Source: an uncultured Deferribacteres bacterium
GTDB taxonomy: Bacteria; Zhuqueibacterota; JdFR-76; DREG01
Length of the DNA stretch: 64,000 bases
Reading direction: 5' to 3'
Assembly: GCA_913009825.1 (NCBI GenBank)
Contig: CAJVYQ010000005.1
Span: 60,133-124,132 of the forward strand
Each line of letters starts with the position of its first letter. Position 1 is the first letter of the stretch. A program made the translations under genes and the position numbers. The notes below the pieces were generated by a model that worked only from the letters and a program-made list of their open reading frames with translations, had not been told where the DNA came from and searched no databases. This document shows positions 34,052 through 42,805 of this stretch, piece by piece.

Positions 34052-37000
34052 TTACCTGACCAGCATCATCTTTTTAGTCTGCTGATAAGTATTTGTCTGC
34101 AATCTGTAGATATAAACGCCGCTGGAAACCGGCAGGCCATCTTTTGAAGTGGAATCCCACATAATGCGATACCGGCCAGGAGAAAAAATATCCATTTCAA
34201 ATATTCTTACAACCCTGCCCAACAGATCATAAATCACCAGTTTTACATGATCTTCCTGTTTGACAATAAAAGGGATCTCCGTAATCGGGTTAAACGGATT
34301 GGGATAATTTTGCAGGAGTTCAAAAGTTTTATCTTCCGGGTTTTGTCCATCACCGGGAACGGCGGGATATTTGATCAGGTCGCTCAGACTTTTTACCAGC
34401 ACCACATACATGTTGCTCTGATCCGTGCCGTAATTCCCGCCCAGTTCCACAGCTCCCGGTGAAAACGATTTACTGTAACAGCGGAAAACGGTATTTTGAT
34501 CATCCCGAATTAACAGATCGCTGCGCGTCCAATCCTGCAGCCAGGCGGGCTTGTCAGAGATGCGTTCATCATGGCCTAAATACACCATCACATCTTCGTG
34601 AACCCGGAAACTCAGGAAATTCAGACCGGCGCTGAATTTATCATTATTGCCGGTTTTAATCCAGGTAAGGTCACGCAGATCGGCGGGCAGACTTGCAATT
34701 TTATAATTTCTGTCCACATAAAAAGAATCTCCCTCAGCAACAAGTGCCGTCTGATATACCGCATTACTGATCGAATCAACTTCAGCAGGCCGGCGAAATT
34801 CATATTTGATCGAATAATTTTCCGGAATGAAATTCTGTGCCGGATCGCACACATTTTTAACCCATAATTTGTTTTCCACTCCATAGTTGTGCCGCCCCGT
34901 GTTCAGTGTTACAAATTTATCAGAAGAATCAACTTCCACCGAATGAATCGGAATGGAGGGTTCGATGGTAAAAATATCGTTGTTATCAAAGCTGGACGGA
35001 TCTAATTTTTCACTAAAATAGACCTTCAATTGGGTTAAAGACAGCAGTTCCAGTTTAGTAACATAAGGAGGCTGTGTATCGGAAAACTGATATGTAAAAT
35101 GGAACGGTTTAGTCATCTCATTCTGACTGAAATCTTTCACATTAGAAATGACAATTTCGTAATCAACACCGGCCTGATGCTCTTCGGTTCGAATGGTAAC
35201 CTTTTGCAAGGATGTGTCCACAACAGCGTCCAAAATCTCCACTCCCGGCGTGATGCTATAGTTGGCTTTATTGGCAATAGAACCGTAATCCATTCTTTTC
35301 GAGAAAAAACAGACCAGAGTGGTAATATTTTCTACTTTAACTTTGGCGACGGTGGGCGGCGTTTGATCTGCAAAGGAATAGGAAATAACAAAAGGATTGG
35401 TGATGGCGTTCCCTTTGATATCTTTTACTCCCTGAACCGTTAATTTGTAGGACACTGCATTGGAATGGGCATCTGTTGTAATGGTGGCCTTTGTTTTAGC
35501 CTGATTCAAACTCACCTGATGGATGACAACGTCCGGTGTGATTGAATAATGATTCTTGTCGGTAGCCGAAACTTGATCAACCGGTTCATTAAAGCTAATT
35601 TCCAGTGTAGTTAAATTGAGTAAATTAATCCCGGACAGAAACGGCGGATTGGTATCCGAAAAGCGGTATTTTTTAACATAGGGTTGAGCCATCGCGATGT
35701 CCGAAACATTCTTCACATTTTTAATGGTTAACTTGTAATCTTTTTCCTGCTGATGCGTGCTGGTACCAATCACCACAAACATTTGACTTGCATCAGCGGC
35801 GATGGATAAAATCTGCACCCCCGGAGAAATACTGTAGTTTGCCGCATCTGCCATACTCACATTGTCCATCTGTTGATTGAAATAGACGCGGATCGTTTGC
35901 AAATTGCTGAAAATCACATCCGTTACCTGAGCTGCCACTACCGGAATGGGCAATGTTTGATCCGCCGTAAAACTGTACGTGTGGGAAAAAGGCTGCGGCA
36001 ACTGTTTTTGTTTAAAATCTTTCACGCCGGAAATCGTAATTTGGTAAGAAATAAGAGATTGATGTTCCGCCGTACGCAGTGTCACTTTTTGTAATGTATT
36101 ATCAATCAGGATATCGTAAATATCAACGTGCGGTTCAATTTTGTAATTATTTTTATTTGAAATGGATGCATAATCCATCTTGCTGGAAAAATAACAATTC
36201 AACGTGGTTCGGTTTTCTGCCTGGACACTAACAACCCGGGGCGGAGACTGATCGGCAAAAGAATAGGAGATGGAAAACGCATTTGTCAGGGCATTGCCCC
36301 GTGCATCTTTCAGACCGTTGATATTCAATACATAATTTACCGAACTGGAATGAGCATCTGTGTGTAAAACGGCTTTTGTTTTTGTCTGATCCAGATCGAT
36401 ACTATTAACAGCCAGCGATGGACTGATGCCGTAGTTATTTTTATTTTCCACAGACTGTCCATCCATCTTTTCGCTGAAAGAAATCTCAATGGTATTGTAG
36501 TCGATCAGATTGATGCCGGTGACAAATGGCGGCTCCTTATCCGGGTAGCGATAGGATTTGGTATAGGTTTCAGCTAAGGCCACACCGTCACTGTTCATCA
36601 TATATTGAATGGTGAGGGTGTAATCGGTTTCAATCCGGTGTGTGCTGGTGGTAATTTCGACAAACATGAGGCTGGTATCGGCATCGATAGAGACAATTTG
36701 AACCGTGGGTGAAATACTGTAATTTGCCGTATTTTTGATGCTGCTTTCGTTCATTTGTTGACTAAAATACACCTTAATCGTCTGCAAATTCATGAATACC
36801 ACATCGGTAATAACCGGCGGACCGGATGCGGGATTCGGCTGCGGATTGGAAGATTCAAACGTGACGGTGGCTTCTGCGGAATAGCCGCTTTCATTGTAGG
36901 CGGTATCGTAAGCGGTAACGGCAAAATAGTAAGTCTGTCCTTCCGACAAATTATCGATCTGATATTGCACAACATTGCTTACGTCTACAACTTTTGAATA

Positions 37001-37189
37001 AGATCGCGAAGCGGTGCCGTAGTAAATTTTGTACCCCAACAGGTCCGCTTCCGTGTTTGCATCCCATGACACGGTGACACTCTTGCCAAACAGAAGTCCG
37101 GGAAATACAATACAAAAAAACAAGATGATGAGAACAAAACTACCATATCCTTGCCTGCTCTTCTCCGATCCGGTAGCGAAAACCTTCAT
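34052..37189 (-). CDS. Large secreted protein with Fn3 domain, seven Ig-like repeats and a FlgD-type sorting tail
   Basis: The 1045-residue protein has a signal peptide (about 1-36, FVLIILFFCIVFPGLLFG), a fibronectin III domain (about 37-112), seven Ig-like repeats of about 95 residues (about 125-790), a unique region, and a C-terminal tail from 956 (LLQNYPNPFNPITEIPF to SSGVYIYRLQTNT). The repeats resemble SbsA/Big_5 adhesion-type domains: each starts PPxVTxV, then VYFSxxMD, NYSISP, and ends SYxFxD. Repeats 1-3 match 4-6 in order, so a three-domain block was duplicated. The tail is the type used for outer-surface sorting in FCB lineages. It is probably an adhesin or scaffold. Confidence 0.85.
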   Translation of the reverse strand: MKVFATGSEKSRQGYGSFVLIILFFCIVFPGLLFGKSVTVSWDANTEADLLGYKIYYGTASRSYSKVVDVSNVVQYQIDNLSEGQTYYFAVTAYDTAYNESGYSAEATVTFESSNPQPNPASGPPVITDVVFMNLQTIKVYFSQQMNESSIKNTANYSISPTVQIVSIDADTSLMFVEITTSTHRIETDYTLTIQYMMNSDGVALAETYTKSYRYPDKEPPFVTGINLIDYNTIEISFSEKMDGQSVENKNNYGISPSLAVNSIDLDQTKTKAVLHTDAHSSSVNYVLNINGLKDARGNALTNAFSISYSFADQSPPRVVSVQAENRTTLNCYFSSKMDYASISNKNNYKIEPHVDIYDILIDNTLQKVTLRTAEHQSLISYQITISGVKDFKQKQLPQPFSHTYSFTADQTLPIPVVAAQVTDVIFSNLQTIRVYFNQQMDNVSMADAANYSISPGVQILSIAADASQMFVVIGTSTHQQEKDYKLTIKNVKNVSDIAMAQPYVKKYRFSDTNPPFLSGINLLNLTTLEISFNEPVDQVSATDKNHYSITPDVVIHQVSLNQAKTKATITTDAHSNAVSYKLTVQGVKDIKGNAITNPFVISYSFADQTPPTVAKVKVENITTLVCFFSKRMDYGSIANKANYSITPGVEILDAVVDTSLQKVTIRTEEHQAGVDYEIVISNVKDFSQNEMTKPFHFTYQFSDTQPPYVTKLELLSLTQLKVYFSEKLDPSSFDNNDIFTIEPSIPIHSVEVDSSDKFVTLNTGRHNYGVENKLWVKNVCDPAQNFIPENYSIKYEFRRPAEVDSISNAVYQTALVAEGDSFYVDRNYKIASLPADLRDLTWIKTGNNDKFSAGLNFLSFRVHEDVMVYLGHDERISDKPAWLQDWTRSDLLIRDDQNTVFRCYSKSFSPGAVELGGNYGTDQSNMYVVLVKSLSDLIKYPAVPGDGQNPEDKTFELLQNYPNPFNPITEIPFIVKQEDHVKLVIYDLLGRVVRIFEMDIFSPGRYRIMWDSTSKDGLPVSSGVYIYRLQTNTYQQTKKMMLVR

Positions 37190-37459
37190 ACCCTGCCATT
37201 CCTTATCTTAACCTAATCATTACTAATCTTGTCAATCTCTTTATTCAAATTTCATACCAGAGGAATAAACAAGGGCATCCCCTATATTATCAATATGTTA
37301 CACCACATGGATAAAACAGAAGACAAGTTTTCAATTACGAGATTGAATCACAAATATGAAATTACATTTTTGTAGAATCCGTTGCTTTTTTTTAACAGGA
37401 ATCAACAATTCGTTAGACAGGGAAAGCTGTTTAGAGGGTACGCTAAATTTTATTAAATC
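37190..37459. other. Upstream region of the large secreted protein
   Basis: No gene is seen. It is AT-rich and presumably carries the promoter of the 1045-residue protein gene. Confidence 0.3.
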
Positions 37460-37806
37460 GTAACTATTCAGGTTGCCCGCTAATAGCGCTAATAAACGCG
37501 AATCGTTAACTATTTTGTCCTATTCGTATGATTTCGTGTATTTCGCGGGCTGAACAGGCAGACGATTTTTTCAATTTCTCTGCGCCCTCCGCGTCTCTGT
37601 GTTAAAAAACAGGCGCTTTAAAATGCAGAGACGCAGAGAGCGCAAAGGAAGCGTATTTGTTCAAAAAACTAAAGTGTTACGGTATTGTCACTACTCAGGC
37701 AGCCCGCGAAAGACTCAAAAAAAAACAGGAAAAAAGTAAGATGAGATCATTCGATTGTTTCGTGTGCTTTCTGCCTGTGTCAGACAGACGTGAGCTGAAT
37801 AGTTAC
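37460..37806. repeat. 347-bp composite repeat, copy 2
   Basis: Nearly identical to 12373-12719 across its whole length, with the same orientation and the same ends (GTAACTATTCAGGTTGCC and GCTGAATAGTTAC). Differences are single bases and A-run length. It lies just past the 3' end of the small Fn3 protein gene. Confidence 0.88.
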
Positions 37807-37841
37807 ATTAAATCTTAAAATGAGGTTTGATTTTTATTATT

Positions 37842-38450
37842 TTACCGGAAAATCACAATGGGCAGGGACAGGCGGAAAAAAGGCGTTTCCATGCTGGCGA
37901 AATAAATACCGGAGGCAACTTCACGGCCAAAAATGTCTTTTCCGTCCCAAAAGGCCCGATACATTCCAGCGGATTTCTCCTCTTCTACCAAAATTCTGAC
38001 AGTCTGGCCTTTTGTATTCAGGATGCGCAGAATCACCTTGCCGTCATCCGCCAGATAATAGGGAATGGTGGTGGAAGGATTGAAAGGATTCGGGTAATTT
38101 TGATACAAAATAAACACTTCGGGCTCGTCAACAGGCGTGCCGGCAACTTCTTCGGGATAACCGCTCACTTCTGTGGAAAAACCACTTTCATTGCTGTTGG
38201 TATCATAAGCAGTCAGCGAAATAAAATACTGTTTATTCACATCCAGATTATTAATGGTAAATTCAAGAATATTTCCTACATCGATCACCTGGGCATAATT
38301 TCCCGAACTTTGTCCGTAATAAACCCGGTACCCGGCCAGATCCGGTTCGCTATTTGCCTGCCAGGTAATCGTTAAGGTGGCGGAAAAAGCGAGGTTCAAA
38401 AAAAGAATATGCACGGCAAGAAAAAAAAGAGCGAATATTTTTCCGGTCAT
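37842..38450 (-). CDS. Small secreted Fn3 protein with FlgD-type sorting tail
   Basis: The 202-residue protein has a signal peptide (1-23, FALFFLAVHILFLNLAFSA), one fibronectin III domain (about 25-100, WQANSEPDLAGYRVYYG) and a C-terminal tail with LYQNYPNPFNPSTTIPYYL and REVASGIYFASMETP. Its domains match the two ends of the 1045-residue neighbour, as if the Ig-like repeats were absent. GGAG lies 10 bases before the ATG. It follows the sigma-54 activator gene by 16 bases, so the two are probably in one transcript. Confidence 0.82.
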   Translation of the reverse strand: MTGKIFALFFLAVHILFLNLAFSATLTITWQANSEPDLAGYRVYYGQSSGNYAQVIDVGNILEFTINNLDVNKQYFISLTAYDTNSNESGFSTEVSGYPEEVAGTPVDEPEVFILYQNYPNPFNPSTTIPYYLADDGKVILRILNTKGQTVRILVEEEKSAGMYRAFWDGKDIFGREVASGIYFASMETPFFRLSLPIVIFR

Positions 38451-38466
38451 TTATATAAAACTCCGT

Positions 38467-39546
38467 TTAGTTCGAGTTTTTTCTCCAGGAAGGATGGGTG
38501 ATATTGTACTGCGAAATTTTGTAATTAAGCACACGGGAAGAAACACCGAGAAGTTTGGCGGCGTCTTTTTGAATGAAATGATTCAGCTCCAACGCTTTTT
38601 CGATTGCCCCTTTTTCAATCTCAGCCAAATTCAGTGAATTTGCATAAAAAAGCGCCTGGGATGGTTGACGGCGATCCGGTCCGCCGGCGGCGAAATAATC
38701 CTTGCCACTCAGCGACAAATCCCTGGGTGTAATCATCTGGCCTTCCTCGACAATCAGCACCGCCCGTTCAATAATATTACGCAATTCGCGAATATTGCCG
38801 GGCCAGCGGTGGTGCATCAGGATTTCTTTTGTTTCTTCGGAAAAATTTCCCACAGGCTTACGCAGCTCCTGAGCCAATTTTCGCCGGAAAAATTCGGCAA
38901 TTAAAGGAATGTCGTCTATTCTTTCCCGCAGCGGCGGCAAGTGGATGTTGACCACATTGATGCGGTAGTAGAGATCAGCCCGGAAGTCACTGTCTTCGAT
39001 CGCTTTTTCCAGATCTTTGTTGGTGGCGGCAATAATGCGCACATCAACTTTTGTATTTTTACTGCTGCCTACTTTGGAAAATTCCCGATCCTGCAAAACA
39101 CGCAATATTTTAGATTGAGTTGTCAGATGCATATCGCCGATTTCATCCAAAAAAATAGTGCCCTGATGCGCCTGCTCAAACTTTCCGGCATGAGCCTGAA
39201 AAGCGCCGGTGAACGCCCCCTTTTCATGACCGAACAATTCACTCTCCAATAAATTTTCCGGCAGCGCCGCACAATTCACCTTCACAAACGGCTTGTTGGC
39301 ACGGGGACTGATGAACTGGATGAGACCGGCGATCAATTCTTTGCCGGTGCCGGTTTCGCCCTGAATCAGGACGGTAGCATTACTTTTGGAAATCTTCTTG
39401 ATGAGAGAAAAAATCTCTTTCATCTTTTTGCTCCGGCTCACTAAGGGATAGTGGCTGTCGAAACCGAAGTTACTCCAATCTTTATAACTATTGCTATCTA
39501 TGTTATTTACACTTTGATCCGCTACTTCAGAAACTCCAATTGACAT
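38467..39546 (-). CDS. Sigma-54-dependent transcriptional activator (AAA+ and Fis-type HTH)
   Basis: I choose ATG 39544-39546, with AGGAG 7 bases upstream, giving 359 residues; a GTG lies two codons earlier. There is a short N-terminal leader with no receiver, GAF or PAS domain. The AAA+ domain follows (about 35-275), with Walker A GETGTGKE, GAFTGA loop for sigma-54 contact, Walker B GTIFLDEIGD, and RIIAATNKDL. A Fis-type HTH ends it (IQKDAAKLLGVSSRVLNYKI). Lacking an input domain, it is probably controlled by a partner protein or its own amount. Its neighbours are secreted-protein genes. Confidence 0.9.
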   Translation of the reverse strand: MSIGVSEVADQSVNNIDSNSYKDWSNFGFDSHYPLVSRSKKMKEIFSLIKKISKSNATVLIQGETGTGKELIAGLIQFISPRANKPFVKVNCAALPENLLESELFGHEKGAFTGAFQAHAGKFEQAHQGTIFLDEIGDMHLTTQSKILRVLQDREFSKVGSSKNTKVDVRIIAATNKDLEKAIEDSDFRADLYYRINVVNIHLPPLRERIDDIPLIAEFFRRKLAQELRKPVGNFSEETKEILMHHRWPGNIRELRNIIERAVLIVEEGQMITPRDLSLSGKDYFAAGGPDRRQPSQALFYANSLNLAEIEKGAIEKALELNHFIQKDAAKLLGVSSRVLNYKISQYNITHPSWRKNSN

Positions 39547-39874
39547 CCGCACTCTCCTGCCACACTTTTTTCATAATCATCATCCATAATCAAGCAATAA
39601 TCGTTCCTGTCCTATCCGAAAGAAACTTTCTTTGTAAAGCTTCAATAATAGTTATCGGCAAGATTAACAAATTGATTGAGTTACAAACTTGAAATTAATA
39701 AGGAAAGATTTATTTGATTTTTCAGTGACAGCGGGGATGTTTCAACTGGGATAAAATCAGTATAATTACTGCTCATTTTTCCGGCAAGTGTAGCATTTTG
39801 GCACAGAAGAAAGGGAAAATCATTGAAATATAGATTGGGTCGGATACCGATAATAAAACCTGTTACAAACCGGA
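39547..39874. other. Intergenic
   Basis: No gene is seen between the sigma-54 activator and the ATPase pair. A TGGCACAGAAG word near 39789 resembles half of a sigma-54 promoter but lacks the -12 GC. Confidence 0.3.
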
Positions 39875-40711
39875 CTATTCTACGCTTTTAAAATCCTGCA
39901 GTTGAAATACAGGATAAGTTACATTCATTCCCTCACGGCGCAATTTTTTCGCCAGTTTCATAATTTGCGGTAATTCCAGATGGGATTTGGCGAGTAACTT
40001 TTCCTGTGTAAAAAAATCTTTTTTTGCACCGTCAAACCGAATCCTGCCCCCCGAAAGCAGAATGACCCGCTGGACAATTTCAGCGACAAAATCCATGTCG
40101 TGTGACACGACAAGAACTGTTTTTTTCTCGCTATAAATCCGGATGATGATTCGTTTTAAAATTTCAATGCCGGAATAATCCAGTCCGGCAGTTGGTTCAT
40201 CCAAAATCAGAATTTCCGGCTCCAGTACCAGAATACTGGCGATGGCCACCCGCCTTTTTTGTCCTTCACTCAGGCGAAAAGGAGACCGCCGCAGAAATTC
40301 ATCCGACTGAAATTCCAGGATGCCGGCTACATTATTGATCCGTCGTTCTATTTCCCGCTCATCAAGCTGTCGATTTTTCAACGCATAAGCGATTTCATCA
40401 AACACCGTATTTTCAAAAAATTGCATCTCCGGAAACTGAAACACCATCCCGATGCACCAATGCCAGGAATGGGCAAATTCTCCTTTGTAGACAGCCTGCC
40501 GCCCGTTTAATAATACACTGCCGATAGTGGGTTCAAGCAATCCGTTTAAAATTTGCACCAGTGTAGTTTTCCCGGAACCGCTCGGTCCGACAATGCCGAT
40601 GATCTCATGCCGGGAAATCTTTAAATCGATATTTTGCAAGGCAGGATCACTCTTTCCCGGCGCGCCAAATTGTCCGTATTTGAAATGAATATTTTGCAGC
40701 TCAATTTTCAA
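39875..40711 (-). CDS. ECF-type (CbiO-like) transporter ATPase 2
   Basis: The 278-residue ABC ATPase has Walker A GPSGSGKTTLV, Q-loop FQFPEMQFFENTVFDEI, signature LSEGQKRRVAI, Walker B LILDEPTAGLD and switch VVSHDMD. FPEMQFF and the C-terminal extension are typical of EcfA2/CbiO. ECF transporters take up vitamins or metal ions through an S-component. It overlaps the preceding ATPase gene by 11 bases. No EcfT (energy-coupling membrane protein) or S-component gene lies next to it, which is unusual. Confidence 0.85.
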   Translation of the reverse strand: MKIELQNIHFKYGQFGAPGKSDPALQNIDLKISRHEIIGIVGPSGSGKTTLVQILNGLLEPTIGSVLLNGRQAVYKGEFAHSWHWCIGMVFQFPEMQFFENTVFDEIAYALKNRQLDEREIERRINNVAGILEFQSDEFLRRSPFRLSEGQKRRVAIASILVLEPEILILDEPTAGLDYSGIEILKRIIIRIYSEKKTVLVVSHDMDFVAEIVQRVILLSGGRIRFDGAKKDFFTQEKLLAKSHLELPQIMKLAKKLRREGMNVTYPVFQLQDFKSVE

Positions 40712-41465
40712 CTTGTCTGCCCAGGTTTAATTTGTACTCGATCGGTACATTAATGCCGATCTGCAGCAGCCGTTCCGGGTTAGTAAAAACCCGTCCGGGA
40801 GAGTCGTTAAATTCAATCTTGCCGTGATGGAGAATGATCAATCGTTCCGTAAAAAAGGTCTCTTCCGGATACTGGGTGATCAAGACCGGCGTTACATTTT
40901 TGAATCGCCCGTTGGAATTTTGAAAAATAGTGGTCAAAATTTTCTTTCTGGAATAAGGGTCTAAAAGGGAGGTCGGTTCATCTAAAATCAGATAAAGCGG
41001 CTGCATGGCCAGAACCGCCGCTAATGCTAACAATTGCTTCTCTCCGCCGGACAAGTAATGAGGGGAACGAGAACGATATTCAACTAAATTGAACTCGGTC
41101 AGCAGATCTTTCACCGTATCGATCATCTGCCGGTAGGGAAAACTCAAATTCTCCATGCCAAAAGCGATCTCCCGCTCCACCGTTGTGCTGACAATCTGAT
41201 TGTCCGGGTTTTGGAATACCATCCCCACCAATCGGCGAATACGTTCGTTATCCGCCTCCTGTCGGCTTTCAAATCCTTCCACCTCCACTAATCCGGAAAC
41301 CGGCAGCAGCAATCCATTCAGACACCGCGCCAGGGTGCTTTTGCCTGAACCATTGGCGCCCATGATGCTGACGGGAACACCCGGTAAAATTTTTAGCGAA
41401 ATATGAGAAAGGATATCCTGTTCCCCATCGGGATATCTGAAAGTTACATCTTTTAAACGGATCAT
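40701..41465 (-). CDS. ECF-type (CbiO-like) transporter ATPase 1
   Basis: The 254-residue ABC ATPase has Walker A GANGSGKSTLA, Q-loop FQNPDNQIVSTTVEREIAFG, signature LSGGEKQLLAL and Walker B LILDEPTSLLD. FQNPDNQ is the EcfA1-type Q-loop. The switch region reads VLITQYPEET, so the usual His is replaced, which is found in some EcfA1 members and may leave catalysis to the partner. It lies 16 bases after the waaA gene stop and overlaps the second ATPase gene, so the two presumably form a heterodimer. Confidence 0.85.
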   Translation of the reverse strand: MIRLKDVTFRYPDGEQDILSHISLKILPGVPVSIMGANGSGKSTLARCLNGLLLPVSGLVEVEGFESRQEADNERIRRLVGMVFQNPDNQIVSTTVEREIAFGMENLSFPYRQMIDTVKDLLTEFNLVEYRSRSPHYLSGGEKQLLALAAVLAMQPLYLILDEPTSLLDPYSRKKILTTIFQNSNGRFKNVTPVLITQYPEETFFTERLIILHHGKIEFNDSPGRVFTNPERLLQIGINVPIEYKLNLGRQVEN

Positions 41466-41481
41466 TTTATGTCGTAACGAT

Positions 41482-42789
41482 TCAACGTTTTTTATTCTTT
41501 ACCAAAGCCAAAATTTTATCGGCAATCTTTTGTGTTCCCCCGCTGTTCTCGTCGATCAAAGCAAAAGCCCGCTCGCCGCAGGTTTTACGGTACTCCGGCT
41601 CACGGCACAGTTTTTTGAGCATATTATATGCTTCCTGCCGGTTTTCGATTTTAAATCCTGCCTCCCGGCGTACCAGTTCAAGCGCTTCCGGCGAATTGAG
41701 TATTTTAGGACCAAACAGAACCGGCATGTGAAACGCAGCCGGTTCCATCACATTATGTACGCCCGGGTCGAAGCTGCCGCCCACGCAGGCAATATCACAG
41801 TAGCCGTACAAATTGGCCAAAATGCCGATGCGGTTCACAATCAGGATACGATGCCGCAAAATATTCTTCTTAAAGTTCCCATCGGAAAACAAAAACGAGG
41901 AATGCTGATGACCGGCAAAATATTTTTTGATTTGGCTCACATGCTGCTCTCCCGGTTCATGGGGAACCACAATTAAAAAAAGGGTTGGCTGCTCTTTGAG
42001 CAATTCTAAAAGAGCCGGGAAAAGATGCTCTTCATCCGAAGGCCAGACGCTACCGGCAATAATTGTCAACCGTTTTTCGAAAGGGCGATTAGGAAGGATA
42101 TCCTTTCTTTTATTCTCCAGACTGCGCACCAACACTTGATCAAACCGGGTATCGCCCATTATTTGTAAAGGAACGTGCTGCTTACAAATTTTTACAAACC
42201 CGATCCGGTCAACTTCATTTGCCGGCGCAATGAATTGGAAGCAGGTAAAAACGGCACGGTAAAAATGGCGAATCAACGATTTGGTAATGAATGAATCAGC
42301 CGGCATGGTACCGTTAATCAGAATAACCGGAATTTTCCGGTTGTATAAAGACCAGATTAAGTTTGGCCAGACATCATGTTTGGAGATAACATAAACAGAC
42401 GGTTGCAACAGATTTAGAAATTTGCGTACGGTGCGTAAAGAATCCAACGGCGCATATATTTTTAAATCTACATCCGGATTCTCGCCGGCATTTTCGTAGC
42501 CGGATGGAGAAAAAAAGCAGACAACTTTTAGCAGTTCCGCTTCTTCGGCCGATAACACAGAAAGGATCGGTTTGATCTGTTCATACTCACCCATGGAAGC
42601 GCAATGGAATAAAATCAAAGAAGTTTCTTCCTGCCTGCGTGCAGCAAATTTTTCCACCCGGCGTAAAGCCGCTTTTTTCCCGGCCCGGCCAATTTTTATT
42701 TTCCGGTTGAAAAGGCTCAAAACAGTTGATGCCAGAATCATCAGCGGCAAAATTAAAATATTATAAACGATGAACCAAAACGATTTCAT
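41482..42789 (-). CDS. waaA: 3-deoxy-D-manno-octulosonic acid (Kdo) transferase
   Basis: WaaA/KdtA adds Kdo from CMP-Kdo to lipid A precursor at the inner membrane. The 435-residue protein has an N-terminal membrane anchor (about 5-25), then HCASMGEYEQIKPI, FFSPSGYENA, YVISKHDVWPNLIW, the C-terminal GT-B half with IIAGSVWPSDEEHL, PHEPGEQH, and CVGGSFDPGVHNVMEPAAF. These are family landmarks. The usual catalytic Glu region (GE near residue 60) is present in SMGEYEQ. It sits between the GT9 gene and the ATPase pair. Confidence 0.92.
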   Translation of the reverse strand: MKSFWFIVYNILILPLMILASTVLSLFNRKIKIGRAGKKAALRRVEKFAARRQEETSLILFHCASMGEYEQIKPILSVLSAEEAELLKVVCFFSPSGYENAGENPDVDLKIYAPLDSLRTVRKFLNLLQPSVYVISKHDVWPNLIWSLYNRKIPVILINGTMPADSFITKSLIRHFYRAVFTCFQFIAPANEVDRIGFVKICKQHVPLQIMGDTRFDQVLVRSLENKRKDILPNRPFEKRLTIIAGSVWPSDEEHLFPALLELLKEQPTLFLIVVPHEPGEQHVSQIKKYFAGHQHSSFLFSDGNFKKNILRHRILIVNRIGILANLYGYCDIACVGGSFDPGVHNVMEPAAFHMPVLFGPKILNSPEALELVRREAGFKIENRQEAYNMLKKLCREPEYRKTCGERAFALIDENSGGTQKIADKILALVKNKKR

Positions 42790-42805
42790 GAATCATGTTT
42801 CCGGG

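Noticed and set aside
39780..39800. TGGCAC word as a sigma-54 promoter
   Set aside because: The -12 GC element is missing at the right spacing.
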